Assembly (NCBI GenBank): GCA_965206145.1
Contig: CBDBIK010000009.1
Span: 473,073-537,072, forward strand
DNA: 64,000 bases
DNA from: CBDBIK01 sp965206145
GTDB lineage: Bacteria; Pseudomonadota; Alphaproteobacteria; TMED109
Reading direction: 5' to 3'
Positions 16,112-23,632 of the stretch are shown here, in pieces. A model generated the notes under the pieces. That model ran no database searches and was not told where the DNA came from. It worked only from the letters and a program-made list of their open reading frames with translations. Numbering within the stretch: position 1 is the first letter of the stretch; the number at the start of each line of letters is the position of its first letter. A program made the translations under genes and the position numbers.

Positions 16112-17212
16112 TCAAACGTTAAAACGAAATAGCATGATGTCGCCGTCGACTACTTGGTAGTTCCGTCCCTCGCTTCGCATTCTTCCTGCTGCCCGTGCTC
16201 CCTGCTCGCCGCCCGCCTCCACGAATTCCTCGAAGGAGATTGTTTCTGCGGCAATGAAACCACGCTCGAAATCGGTATGGATGGTGCCGCCGGCACGTCC
16301 TGCAGGTGTCCCTTGCGGGATCGTCCAGGCACGGGTTTGGTTGGGGCCGGTGGTGAAGAACGTAATCAGTCCCAGCAGTCTGTAGCCCGTCCGCGCAAAG
16401 CGCGCGAGCCCTGATTCTTCCAGACCGACGCTTGTAAGGAAGGCCCGGCGCTCTTCCTGGTTCTCGATTGCAAGAAGTTCCGATTCCAATTTCGCCGAGA
16501 CAACCACCGCCTCAGCACCCTCGCTCGCCGCCCGCTCTGCGACGGCGGCGGAAAGGGCGTTACCGTGGCTAGCGGAATCCTCGTCCACATTGGCTACGTA
16601 CAGGACAGGTTTGGCTGTAAGCAGCCCAAGTTCATTGAACGTTTTCTCCTCTTCACGAGGCACGCTCATCATCCTTGCGTGTCTTCCTTCCCCCAGGTGG
16701 GTGAGTGTCCGCTCAATGAGGGCAAGACGCTCCTTTGCTTCTCGTTCGCCCGTCCGTGCCGCTTTTTCTGCCCCTTCGCGTCTCCGTTCAAGGCTTTCCA
16801 GATCGGAAAGCAGCAGCTCTGTCTCAACCGTCTCCGCGTCCATAAGCGGGTCGCCAGGAGCGTTTACATGCGTGATCTCTCCGTCCTCGAAGCAGCGCAG
16901 CACGTGAGCCACCGCGTCCACCTCCCGTATGTGGGAGAGGAATTTGTTGCCCAGACCTTCCCCTTTGCTCGCTCCTTCGACGAGGCCTGCGATGTCCACG
17001 AAATCAACGCTGGTGGGGATGAATTCCCCTGATTTAGAAATTCGTGCGATTCGAGCCAGCCTCGAATCGGGGACGGCAACCCGCCCCACGTTTGGATCGA
17101 TCGTGCAGAAGGGATAGTTCGCGGCTTCGGCGCGCCCCGATTCAGTGAGCGCGTTGAAAAGCGTCGATTTCCCCACATTGGGAAGCCCCACGATCCCGCA
17201 CTGGAATCCCAT
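16112..17212 (-). CDS. ychF: Ribosome-associated ATPase/GTPase YchF (OLA1 family)
   Basis: 366 residues, full length. The P-loop GLPNVGKST starts near residue 8 and DIAGLVEGASKGEGLGN is the switch region; a coiled-coil insert and the C-terminal TGS domain (GLITFFTTG to DIMLFRFNV) follow. YchF binds ATP in preference to GTP, associates with ribosomes and modulates leaderless-mRNA translation and stress responses. It starts 3 bases after the pth stop in the conserved rplY-pth-ychF order. Confidence 0.97.
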   Translation of the reverse strand: MGFQCGIVGLPNVGKSTLFNALTESGRAEAANYPFCTIDPNVGRVAVPDSRLARIARISKSGEFIPTSVDFVDIAGLVEGASKGEGLGNKFLSHIREVDAVAHVLRCFEDGEITHVNAPGDPLMDAETVETELLLSDLESLERRREGAEKAARTGEREAKERLALIERTLTHLGEGRHARMMSVPREEEKTFNELGLLTAKPVLYVANVDEDSASHGNALSAAVAERAASEGAEAVVVSAKLESELLAIENQEERRAFLTSVGLEESGLARFARTGYRLLGLITFFTTGPNQTRAWTIPQGTPAGRAGGTIHTDFERGFIAAETISFEEFVEAGGEQGARAAGRMRSEGRNYQVVDGDIMLFRFNV

Positions 17213-17215
17213 CGT

Positions 17216-17824
17216 TCAGTTCTTTCCGGAAGGGGAGGTTTTCGTCTCGCTCCCTGGCGGTGGTGCGAGAACCGCGACCTTGTTCATGAACCGGTCATCT
17301 TCACCGGCGGCAAGTAGAGGCATCGCTTCGGCGATCGCGTCGAGAAGCAGGTTGAGCCACTGGTGGTCCGCCCGCGAGAAACTCTTCAGAACATGGCCGA
17401 CCGCGCCGTTGGCTCCGGGAGGTCGTCCGACCCCGATTCTCACACGTCGGTAGTTCGTGCCGATGTGGCGGTCGATGCTTGCGAGACCACGGTGGCCGGC
17501 GTTGCCGCCGCCACGTTTCACGCGGATGCGCCCTGCGGCGAGATCGATTTCATCGTGGATCACGGTAACCGCCTCAGGCGCGATGCGGTGGTAGCGGCAG
17601 GCAGCGTTCACTGCTTCGCCTGAGAGGTTCATCCAGGTAAGCGGGCGCAGTGCAAGGAATTCCTGGCCGCCGATTTCTCCCTGGAACTTCTCGCTTTTGA
17701 AGCGACGGCGGGGGCGTGAAAATCCGTGTGCTCTAGCGATCGTATCGATCGCCATGAAGCCAACGTTGTGCCTTTCGCGGGCGTGCTTCGGCCCCGGGTT
17801 TCCGAGTCCGATCAGAAGATCCAC
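17216..17824 (-). CDS. pth: Peptidyl-tRNA hydrolase
   Basis: 202 residues from a GTG at 17824 (VDLLIGLGNPG). The frame is open for 75 more codons, but those would overlap rplY and do not match the family. Catalytic residues are visible: RHNVGF (H19, N20), WMNLSG and HDEIDL. It recycles peptidyl-tRNAs that drop off ribosomes. It lies 16 bases after rplY and 3 bases before ychF in one transcription unit. Confidence 0.95.
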   Translation of the reverse strand: MDLLIGLGNPGPKHARERHNVGFMAIDTIARAHGFSRPRRRFKSEKFQGEIGGQEFLALRPLTWMNLSGEAVNAACRYHRIAPEAVTVIHDEIDLAAGRIRVKRGGGNAGHRGLASIDRHIGTNYRRVRIGVGRPPGANGAVGHVLKSFSRADHQWLNLLLDAIAEAMPLLAAGEDDRFMNKVAVLAPPPGSETKTSPSGKN

Positions 17825-17840
17825 CGTCGATTCGGTCCGA

Positions 17841-18512
17841 CTACTCGGACTCCGGCGATTCCTCTTCCGAGGAGGTCCCACCGCCTTCGTCCTCTTCAAG
17901 GTCTTCGCCTTCCTCGCTCTCGTCCTCTTCGGCTTGCGAGACGAGTACCGACGGGGCGACAATGCTTGCCACCGTGAAGTCGCGGTCGGCGATGGTGGGC
18001 TCAACGTCCTCACCAAGGTTGGTATGGCTAATGTGCAAACTTTCGCCAATCTCCATCCCCGTCAAATCGAACTCAAATTTCTCGGGAATGCTGCCTGCCG
18101 GACAGGTCACCCCGACCACGCGCCGGACGATGTTGAGGACGCCACCGCGCTTGAGGCCAGGTGATTCTTCCTCGTTCAGGAATGTCACGGGTATCTCGAC
18201 AGTGACCTTTGTGTCAGTCCCGACGCGGAGGAAGTCCACGTGCAAGGGATCATCAGTGACTGGATGCAGGTCGAGTGCTTGGGGGAGGACGCGGACGGCC
18301 TTGCCGCTGATTTCTAAATCGTAGAGGCGGGTGTAGAAACCGGCACGTTTGGTCTCGCGGCGAATTTTCTCGAGGCTGATTGCCACGGCAAGGGGTTCCT
18401 CCTTGCCGCCGTAGATGATCGCCGGCAGTTGGCCCTCACGCCGCAACTGCCTAGCACCACCCTTGCCACGCGGCGTACGTTTCTGGGCCGGAATTGTTTT
18501 CATTTCCTGCAT
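17841..18512 (-). CDS. rplY: 50S ribosomal protein L25 (Ctc/TL5 form)
   Basis: 223 residues with the N-terminal 5S rRNA-binding domain (RQLRREGQLPAIIYGGKEEP), the C-terminal CTC beta domain and an acidic tail (SEEGEDLEEDEGG) common in alphaproteobacterial L25. It binds 5S rRNA and helps general-stress adaptation. First of the rplY-pth-ychF run, 39 bases after prs, which is transcribed the same way. Confidence 0.96.
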   Translation of the reverse strand: MQEMKTIPAQKRTPRGKGGARQLRREGQLPAIIYGGKEEPLAVAISLEKIRRETKRAGFYTRLYDLEISGKAVRVLPQALDLHPVTDDPLHVDFLRVGTDTKVTVEIPVTFLNEEESPGLKRGGVLNIVRRVVGVTCPAGSIPEKFEFDLTGMEIGESLHISHTNLGEDVEPTIADRDFTVASIVAPSVLVSQAEEDESEEGEDLEEDEGGGTSSEEESPESE

Positions 18513-18551
18513 GGTTTTCGTCTCTGAGAAAGATGCGCACGCCGTTCCCGA

Positions 18552-19484
18552 TCAGTCAAACAGGCTGGACACGGAACGGTAATCACTGATGCGCCGGATC
18601 GCCTCGGTGAATAGCGGCACGAGGGACAGTGTTCTTATTTTCGGCGCGTTTGCAACCTTTCCCCGATGGGCGATGGAGTCCGTGACCACAACTTCACCGA
18701 GTACCGACTTATCAATGCGCTCGACGGCAGGATCAGATAGCACGCCGTGGGTGGCGTAGGCGACAACTCGTTTCGCCCCATTGTTGATGAGAGCTTCTGC
18801 GGCATTGCAGATGGTGCCAGCGGTATCGACGATGTCGTCGAAGATGATGCAGGTCTTCCCCTCCACCTCACCGATGATGTTCATCACCTCGGAGACGTTG
18901 GCACTCTCACGCCGTTTGTCGACGATGGCGAGATTAGTTTCCAGTCGTTTGGCAAGGTGACGGGCGCGTGCCACACCGCCGACGTCCGGGGAAACCACGG
19001 TGCACTCTTGCTTTTCGTAGTTTTTGTCGATGTCCTCGGCGATCACGGGGGCTGCATAAAGATTGTCCACGGGGATATCGAAGAAGCCCTGGATCTGGCC
19101 CGCATGGAGATCAATGGTAAGGACGCGATTCGCGCCTGCAGTGGCGATGAGGTTGGCGACGAGTTTTGCTGAAATCGGTGCCCGGGGGCTTACCTTGCGG
19201 TCCTGGCGAGCGTAGCCGAAGTAGGGGATGACCACGGTGACACTCGCTACGGACGCACGCCGAAGCGCGTCCGTGCAGATAAGCAACTCCATCAGGTGAT
19301 GATTGGCAGGTGAGGATGTGGACTGGATGAGAAAAACGTCCTGCCCACGGACGTTTTCGTTCACTTCTACAAATATTTCGGCATCGGAGAACGTCTGGAC
19401 CTTGGTGTTGGCAAGTCCAAGTCCAAGCTCTCGGGCAATCGCTTCAGCGAGAGGGCGGTTGCTGTTGCCCGCAAGGAGCTTCAT
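18552..19484 (-). CDS. prs: Ribose-phosphate pyrophosphokinase
   Basis: 310 residues, the usual class I length, from the ATG at 19484 (MKLLAGNSNRPLAEAIA); the open frame upstream is spurious. PRPP synthase signatures are present: YARQDRK, TIDLHAGQIQGFFD and the PRPP-binding loop IIFDDIVDTAGTI. It makes PRPP for nucleotide, histidine and tryptophan synthesis. Immediately upstream of rplY on the same strand. Confidence 0.97.
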   Translation of the reverse strand: MKLLAGNSNRPLAEAIARELGLGLANTKVQTFSDAEIFVEVNENVRGQDVFLIQSTSSPANHHLMELLICTDALRRASVASVTVVIPYFGYARQDRKVSPRAPISAKLVANLIATAGANRVLTIDLHAGQIQGFFDIPVDNLYAAPVIAEDIDKNYEKQECTVVSPDVGGVARARHLAKRLETNLAIVDKRRESANVSEVMNIIGEVEGKTCIIFDDIVDTAGTICNAAEALINNGAKRVVAYATHGVLSDPAVERIDKSVLGEVVVTDSIAHRGKVANAPKIRTLSLVPLFTEAIRRISDYRSVSSLFD

Positions 19485-19602
19485 CGTCCGACCCGTGTCC
19501 GAGTGTCGCGCAAGCGGGCATCTGCCCGCCGCCACCTTAGCCCCGTTGCGGGGAAGGGTAAAGAGAGCGTTGTCCCGACATGGGTCATACGAACGCCCAG
19601 AC

Positions 19603-20076
19603 TCAGCCGTCGTTCGCTTCCGCAGAGACGATCCGCATCTCCCGAAAGCCGTTCTTCTCGGCAAGCCACGTAGAAAGATCGATCAGGTCGCCGTCCCGGG
19701 GCGCTGCAATGATCCACACGAGGCCATGTTCGAAGATTGCCTCCCGATCCCGGTGCGACGGCCAGGTAGCACCACCGGGATGGGAGTGGTAGAGCCCCAC
19801 CACCTTCTGGCCGCTTCCTCGGAGTTCGCGCTGCAACCGAAGTCGGATCGCTGGGTCGATTTCAAAGCTTCGCTCAGGCTCCTGGGCAAGATTAGTACTG
19901 GGGTGGACCGCTGAAAGCACAATTTCCCTCCCCTCCCGCCTCCCAACGAGAAGACCGCAGCATTCCTGCGGGGAAGCCATTCGGGTGGCATCCCGGATAC
20001 TGTTGAAAACGCCGGCTTCTGCGCGCACTGTGTCCGGCTCAGTCATGGGAGGTGCGTTTTGCCCAAACCGCTGCAT
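19603..20076 (-). CDS. JAMM/MPN-domain metallopeptidase (Mov34/MPN/PAD-1 family)
   Basis: 157 residues. The JAMM zinc motif is complete: E in PQECCGLLVG, then H-S-H-P followed by PSHRD with the ligand aspartate. Bacterial members cleave isopeptide- or peptide-linked small modifiers, or process sulfur-carrier proteins for cofactor synthesis; no ThiS/MoaD-like partner is in the window. Two starts compete: ATG 20076 with GGGGAGA about ten bases upstream, and ATG 20046, which overlaps the stop of a small upstream membrane-protein frame by 8 bases. Confidence 0.85.
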   Translation of the reverse strand: MQRFGQNAPPMTEPDTVRAEAGVFNSIRDATRMASPQECCGLLVGRREGREIVLSAVHPSTNLAQEPERSFEIDPAIRLRLQRELRGSGQKVVGLYHSHPGGATWPSHRDREAIFEHGLVWIIAAPRDGDLIDLSTWLAEKNGFREMRIVSAEANDG

Positions 20077-20218
20077 CAGTTGGATATCTCCCCATTATCT
20101 CGATGGCGAGATCAGCGAGGCTTACGATCAGGAACGCCGTGCCGGCGAGGATGATTGCTCCGAGGACGATCACCATGACCAGGAGAATCCGGGAGGTCTT
20201 GTTGAGTGATTCGAACAA
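20039..20218 (-). CDS. Small single-pass membrane protein upstream of the JAMM gene
   Basis: A 59-codon frame from the TTG at 20218, too short for ordinary gene finding. Residues 11-38 form a strong transmembrane helix (ILLVMVIVLGAIILAGTAFL and onward), preceded by a polar, charged N-terminus (LFESLNKTSR) and followed by acidic then basic residues. A stop codon precedes the frame two codons before the TTG, so this is the only start. It overlaps the divergent rluD start by 13 bases and the JAMM gene downstream. Position beside rluD/rpoH and topology recall the small DUF6476-type proteins of alphaproteobacteria, but I cannot confirm that by eye. No clear ribosome-binding site. Confidence 0.5.
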   Translation of the reverse strand: MFESLNKTSRILLVMVIVLGAIILAGTAFLIVSLADLAIEIMGRYPTDAAVWAKRTSHD

Positions 20219-21225
20219 CGGTTTCTAACGTGCCAGACGATTCCAAAACGGAGGTCCGCGAGGTCTGCGTTTTCGCCAAAGAGGCGGGTACAAGACTCGA
20301 CCGACTGCTGGCGGATCGGGTAGACGATCTTAGCCGTTCGCGCGCACGGGCGTTGATCGACGAAGGTGCTGTCAGCGCGAATGACAGACCTGCCGGTGCG
20401 CCGAACCGGAAGGTACGCGCTGGTGAGGTTTTCCAGGTGCGCATCCCGCCGCCACGTTCAGCAGATCTCGAGCCTGCCGATATTCCACTCGACGTGGTTC
20501 ATGAGGACGAGCATCTGCTTGTCATTGACAAACCGATAGGTCTCGTGGTCCATCCTGCGCCGGGGCACCGGGGCGACACTCTTGTGAATGCGCTGCTCGC
20601 TCATTGCGGAGAAAACCTCTCCGGTATCGGAGGGGTGAAACGACCCGGGATCGTACATCGCCTTGATCGGAACACCTCGGGACTCATCGTGGTGGCGAAG
20701 ACGGATGCCGCACATGTAAGCCTTGCGGCAGGAATTTCGGCCAAGGAAGTGGAGCGTTCCTATTTTGCGGTCTGCTGGAGGGTTCCCGCACCTCCGGTGG
20801 GAACGGTTGACGCCCCGATCTGGCGCCATCCCCGGGACCGACGTCGAATGGCGGTGATGGCTTCCGGGAAGCCTGCCGAGACTCACTATCGTGTGATGCG
20901 ATCCTGGGGAGGCGAAGCAAGTGTAGTTGCGTGCAAACTTGGCACGGGGCGCACCCATCAAATCCGTGTTCATTTTGCATCGATTGGCTGTCCCGTGGTC
21001 GGGGATTCACTGTATGGGCGAGCGAGGAACGCATCCCAAAAGCTTTCCGAAGCGGCTCGCCATGGCCTCTCGTCCTTCCCCCGACAGGCCCTGCACGCCG
21101 AAAGATTAGCTTTTGCACATCCGGCAACCGGTGAATTTCTTGTCTTTGAACGCCCGCCTCCGCAGGACATGCAGGGACTTCTTCACGATCTCGACAAGAC
21201 GGGAACGGTAACGGAAAATCGTTGA
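20206..21225 (+). CDS. rluD: RluD/RluA-family 23S rRNA pseudouridine synthase
   Basis: 339 residues: N-terminal S4 domain (RLDRLLADRVDDLSRSRARA), then the synthase domain with catalytic D154 in HRLDRNTSGL, and RTHQIRVHFASIGCPVVGD. It isomerises uridines of 23S rRNA, the helix 69 sites if a true RluD. GTG 20206 has GGGAGG upstream at good spacing, which favours it over a GTG at 20230. In many alphaproteobacteria rluD directly precedes rpoH; here a 1.4-kb island with IS debris separates them. Confidence 0.93.
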   Translation: MIRTTVSNVPDDSKTEVREVCVFAKEAGTRLDRLLADRVDDLSRSRARALIDEGAVSANDRPAGAPNRKVRAGEVFQVRIPPPRSADLEPADIPLDVVHEDEHLLVIDKPIGLVVHPAPGHRGDTLVNALLAHCGENLSGIGGVKRPGIVHRLDRNTSGLIVVAKTDAAHVSLAAGISAKEVERSYFAVCWRVPAPPVGTVDAPIWRHPRDRRRMAVMASGKPAETHYRVMRSWGGEASVVACKLGTGRTHQIRVHFASIGCPVVGDSLYGRARNASQKLSEAARHGLSSFPRQALHAERLAFAHPATGEFLVFERPPPQDMQGLLHDLDKTGTVTENR

Positions 21226-21301
21226 ATGTTTGGAGCTCGGGAGCATTTTGTGTGTCTGGAAAATGAGGGTACAGAAGTCAGTTACTTAATTTGGGGCTGA
21301 C

Positions 21302-21354
21302 TCAGACAACTCGTTTTGGAATTATCATGGTTGCGATGCTCGAGAATTGTCTGA
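21302..21354. repeat. Inverted repeat near the left side of the IS remnant
   Basis: TCAGACAA at 21302-21309 is matched by its exact complement TTGTCTGA at 21347-21354. Inner CTCG/CGAG bases extend the pairing after small mismatches. It sits just before the transposase debris and may be an IS end, or a hairpin unrelated to it. Confidence 0.5.
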
Positions 21355-21366
21355 GCCGCCACCAGA

Positions 21367-21657
21367 AAAGAGCGTTTGATAAAGCATTTTGTGTCTGTAT
21401 CGACGGCCTTGACGGCGGGTAGGTTATGCGGAGTGAATCGCAAGATGGCGACCTACTTTTCCGTCGCCATCGTGAGGTCATTGTTTTCGAACTGGAATCT
21501 GCCAGCGCGGTGATGTTCGGCGGCGAGATCGAAATGGACAAGAGCCACTTCGGTGGCAAGCGTAAAGGCAAGCGATGTCGGGGGCTGCTGGAAAGTTCTA
21601 GCCTTCGGTCTGTGTGAGTGTGTCGGAAGGGTCTACGCAAAGATTATCCCCGACTCC
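21367..21657 (+). mobile_element. Degenerate IS1595-family transposase fragment
   Basis: Three blocks read in alternating frames. From 21367: the helix-turn-helix part (ERLIKHFV, then LTAGRLCGVNRKMATYF). From about 21459 in another frame: FRRHREVIVFELES, then the DDE-domain motif EIEMDKSHFGGKRKGKR, where the family normally has E-[VI]-D-E-S-Y-F-G-G. From about 21592, back in the first frame: KVLAFGLCECVGRVYAKIIPDS. Two frameshifts and loss of the catalytic aspartate/glutamate context make it inactive. No convincing right end or target duplication was found. Confidence 0.75.
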
Positions 21658-21834
21658 TTATTCGGGGAAACAGGGAGGGAGTTTGGGCGGAGTGATGTTG
21701 GCGGGCACTTCCTGCTCTGCTGAACCGTGCTAGCCAGCGCCATCCAGAATGCAAAGGGCATGTGTGCCTGATGCGATGGTTGTGGCGATCTCGGCGAGAT
21801 GCGCACTCATGGCTTTTGTGTTGACATGTGGCGT

Positions 21835-21852
21835 GCACCGTCATGACGGTGC
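21835..21852. repeat. Perfect 18-base palindrome
   Basis: GCACCGTCATGACGGTGC reads the same on both strands. A TTGACA lies 8 bases before it (21821-21826), but no matching -10 box is seen. It could be a dimeric repressor operator, a hairpin downstream of the minus-strand gene at 21912-22307, or part of the IS debris. Confidence 0.5.
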
Positions 21853-21911
21853 CACCCTTCAGAGGCGTCACCAAACTTCCGGCTATAACTCATCCGAACG
21901 GGATGTTAAGG

Positions 21912-22307
21912 CTACTGTACTGTATTGATCTTGCAGATGGCGGCGATATTCGGCACCCCCAATAGGTAGCCAAGTAGGCGTCCAGCTTTATCTACCGTCG
22001 TGATAAATCCATTGATATTGCTGTCTGTCACCGACGCCTTGCGAAGCACATTGCAATCAATATCTGTGTAAATCTGATCACCCGCTGTCATATCCGAGAT
22101 GTGGAGGGTTCCTTGTTCGGTATCATATTCCAGATACGTGAACTTGTATTCGACGTCGGTTTCTAAATCAATAAACACCCCACCCTCAACAACCCCGTCT
22201 TCAATGCGGTCTGCGTGCCATTTGACGCCTTCCGATTCTGCTCCAATTGCCGCACACGGTCTTGCCAGAAAAATGGCGACGATCAAAATGTTACGCACAG
22301 TGATCAT
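21912..22307 (-). CDS. Secreted protein of unknown function
   Basis: 131 residues from an ATG at 22307. The N-terminus (ILIVAIFLARPCAAIGA) is a signal peptide with likely cleavage near residue 23. The mature part is acidic with beta-rich periodicity (GVFIDLETDVEYKF, YLEYDTEQGTLHISDM) and two cysteines, and ends with a mild hydrophobic stretch (GRLLGYLLGVPNIAAI). No family recognised. Codon use is clearly more AT-rich than in neighbouring genes, and it lies in the island between rluD and rpoH beside IS debris, so horizontal acquisition is likely. Confidence 0.6.
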   Translation of the reverse strand: MITVRNILIVAIFLARPCAAIGAESEGVKWHADRIEDGVVEGGVFIDLETDVEYKFTYLEYDTEQGTLHISDMTAGDQIYTDIDCNVLRKASVTDSNINGFITTVDKAGRLLGYLLGVPNIAAICKINTVQ

Positions 22308-22534
22308 CTATATCTCCAATTATTGCCGATTCAAAACCGTCATGAATCTACATCTAAGATAAACAAAATCAAACCAAAATGTCGTTTGGGTCAGGTGGAA
22401 TTCATGGTCCGGGACCGGTTATCATTGCCGTGGTTTTCGGGTTTTGAACAGAGTGACAATGTCATCTAAAGTGCCCGTCTGGTCCAGATCCAAAGAGAGG
22501 TATGCCGCCCGGAACGTTACTTTTAGGGCTTTTG

Positions 22535-22566
22535 AGCGTTCGGGCACACAAGCGTTCGGGCACACA
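22535..22566. repeat. 16-base tandem duplication
   Basis: AGCGTTCGGGCACACA occurs twice with no spacer, at 22535-22550 and 22551-22566. Only two copies. It may be simple replication slippage, or a paired binding site about 40-70 bases upstream of the predicted rpoH promoter. Confidence 0.8.
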
Positions 22567-22601
22567 ATTGTCGTTACTTTTTCTATGGATTCTGTGATCT
22601 C

Positions 22602-22630
22602 CTTGAAAATGGGCTCTGCGATGCCCATAT
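22602..22630 (+). promoter_or_regulatory. Sigma-32-type promoter of rpoH
   Basis: CTTGAA at 22602-22607, a 16-base spacer, then CCCATAT at 22624-22630. This closely fits the proteobacterial heat-shock consensus CTTGAA...CCCCATnT. Transcription would start near 22637, about 30 bases before the rpoH ATG, so rpoH would be autoregulated, as known in Caulobacter. Confidence 0.6.
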
Positions 22631-22667
22631 TTTGTTTTGCTTTTTGGATGTGAGATTTACCGACCTT

Positions 22668-23603
22668 ATGACTTCCTACGCTCTTCCTGTCACTCTAACC
22701 GATGATAACGATCTGTCCCGCTATCGGCGGCAAATTGAGCACTATCCCATCCTGAGGCTCGAAGAGGAATACATGCTCGCCAAGGCTTGGCGCGAGCACG
22801 AGGATATTGATGCGGCCCAGAGACTGGTGACGAGCCATCTCAGGATGTCCGTTAAGGCTGCCTTACAGCATAGGGGCTACGGGCTTCCTCTTTCCGATCT
22901 TGTCCAGGAAGGCAACCGTGGATTGATGCAAGCCTTGAAGGGTTTCAATCCCGACCTGGGTAACCGCTTTTCCACCTACGCGAAAGCTTGGATTAACTCG
23001 GCGATCAAGGATTATATTCTGAAATCGTGGTCGCTCGTGAAAATTGGCACGACCGCTGCACAGAAGAAACTTTTCTTCAACCTTCGTCGGATCAAGCGAG
23101 ACATCCAGGCGATCGACTCCGGCGATCTCAAACCAGGGCAGGTAAGCGAGATTTCCGATCGTCTCGACGTCCCCGAACGTGACGTGGTGTCCATGAACCG
23201 TCGGCTCGCCGGCCGAGACGGCTCATTGAATGCGCCCGTGTCCGGCGAGGGGGATGGTTCGGAAGAGTGGCAGGACTGGCTGGGGAGCGAGGGCGAGCTC
23301 CAGGAAGAAGCATTCATCCGTTCCGAGGAACTGGCCCGGCGTCGTGCGCTTCTGGGCCATGCGCTGTCCCAGCTCGACGAGCGGGAGAGACAGGTTTTCA
23401 CTGAGCGTCGTCTCAGCGAGGATCCCCCGACACTCCAGGAGCTTGGACGCAAACTGGGTGTAAGTGGTGAGCGGGTCCGTCAGATCGAAAACCGGGCTTT
23501 CGCCAAGGTTCAAGCCGCAGTTCGGGCGGCGATGGAGGACGAATGGCAGGCACCGATTGCGGCGAAGGCGCTTCCTCCCGCAGAATCGGGCGCGAACGCC
23601 TGA
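22668..23603 (+). CDS. rpoH: RNA polymerase heat-shock sigma factor RpoH
   Basis: 311 residues from ATG 22668. It has sigma region 1.2/2 (YPILRLEEEYMLAKAWRE), region 2.2-2.4 (DLVQEGNRGLMQALKGF, FSTYAKAWINSAIKDYI), the RpoH-specific box (QKKLFFNLRRIKR) and region 4 helix-turn-helix (TLQELGRKLGVSGERVRQIE). It directs transcription of chaperone and protease genes. Alphaproteobacteria often carry two rpoH genes; this is the only one in the window. A sigma-32-like promoter upstream suggests positive feedback. It converges on purA with a 29-base gap. FtsH, which degrades RpoH in E. coli, is encoded at 36-38 kb. Confidence 0.96.
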   Translation: MTSYALPVTLTDDNDLSRYRRQIEHYPILRLEEEYMLAKAWREHEDIDAAQRLVTSHLRMSVKAALQHRGYGLPLSDLVQEGNRGLMQALKGFNPDLGNRFSTYAKAWINSAIKDYILKSWSLVKIGTTAAQKKLFFNLRRIKRDIQAIDSGDLKPGQVSEISDRLDVPERDVVSMNRRLAGRDGSLNAPVSGEGDGSEEWQDWLGSEGELQEEAFIRSEELARRRALLGHALSQLDERERQVFTERRLSEDPPTLQELGRKLGVSGERVRQIENRAFAKVQAAVRAAMEDEWQAPIAAKALPPAESGANA

Positions 23604-23632
23604 TCCTGCCGCCTGCGGGGCATCTGCGAGTT

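Larger units (their letters stand above)
21226..21911. other. AT-richer island between rluD and rpoH, first part
   Basis: Contains an inverted repeat at 21302-21354, a broken IS1595-type transposase at 21367-21657 and an 18-base palindrome at 21835-21852. No intact gene was recognised on either strand. Base composition is visibly lower in GC than the flanking housekeeping genes. Confidence 0.6.
22308..22667. other. AT-richer intergenic stretch upstream of rpoH
   Basis: Carries a 16-base tandem duplication (22535-22566) and a sigma-32-like promoter (22602-22630). Short frames on both strands (about 22422-22653) have no recognisable features and overlap each other, so none is called. Confidence 0.5.

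Noticed and set aside
22422..22653. Two opposed short frames upstream of rpoH
   Set aside because: They occupy the same bases on opposite strands, include the 16-bp tandem duplication, and neither shows a fold, signal or start context; the predicted rpoH promoter lies within them.
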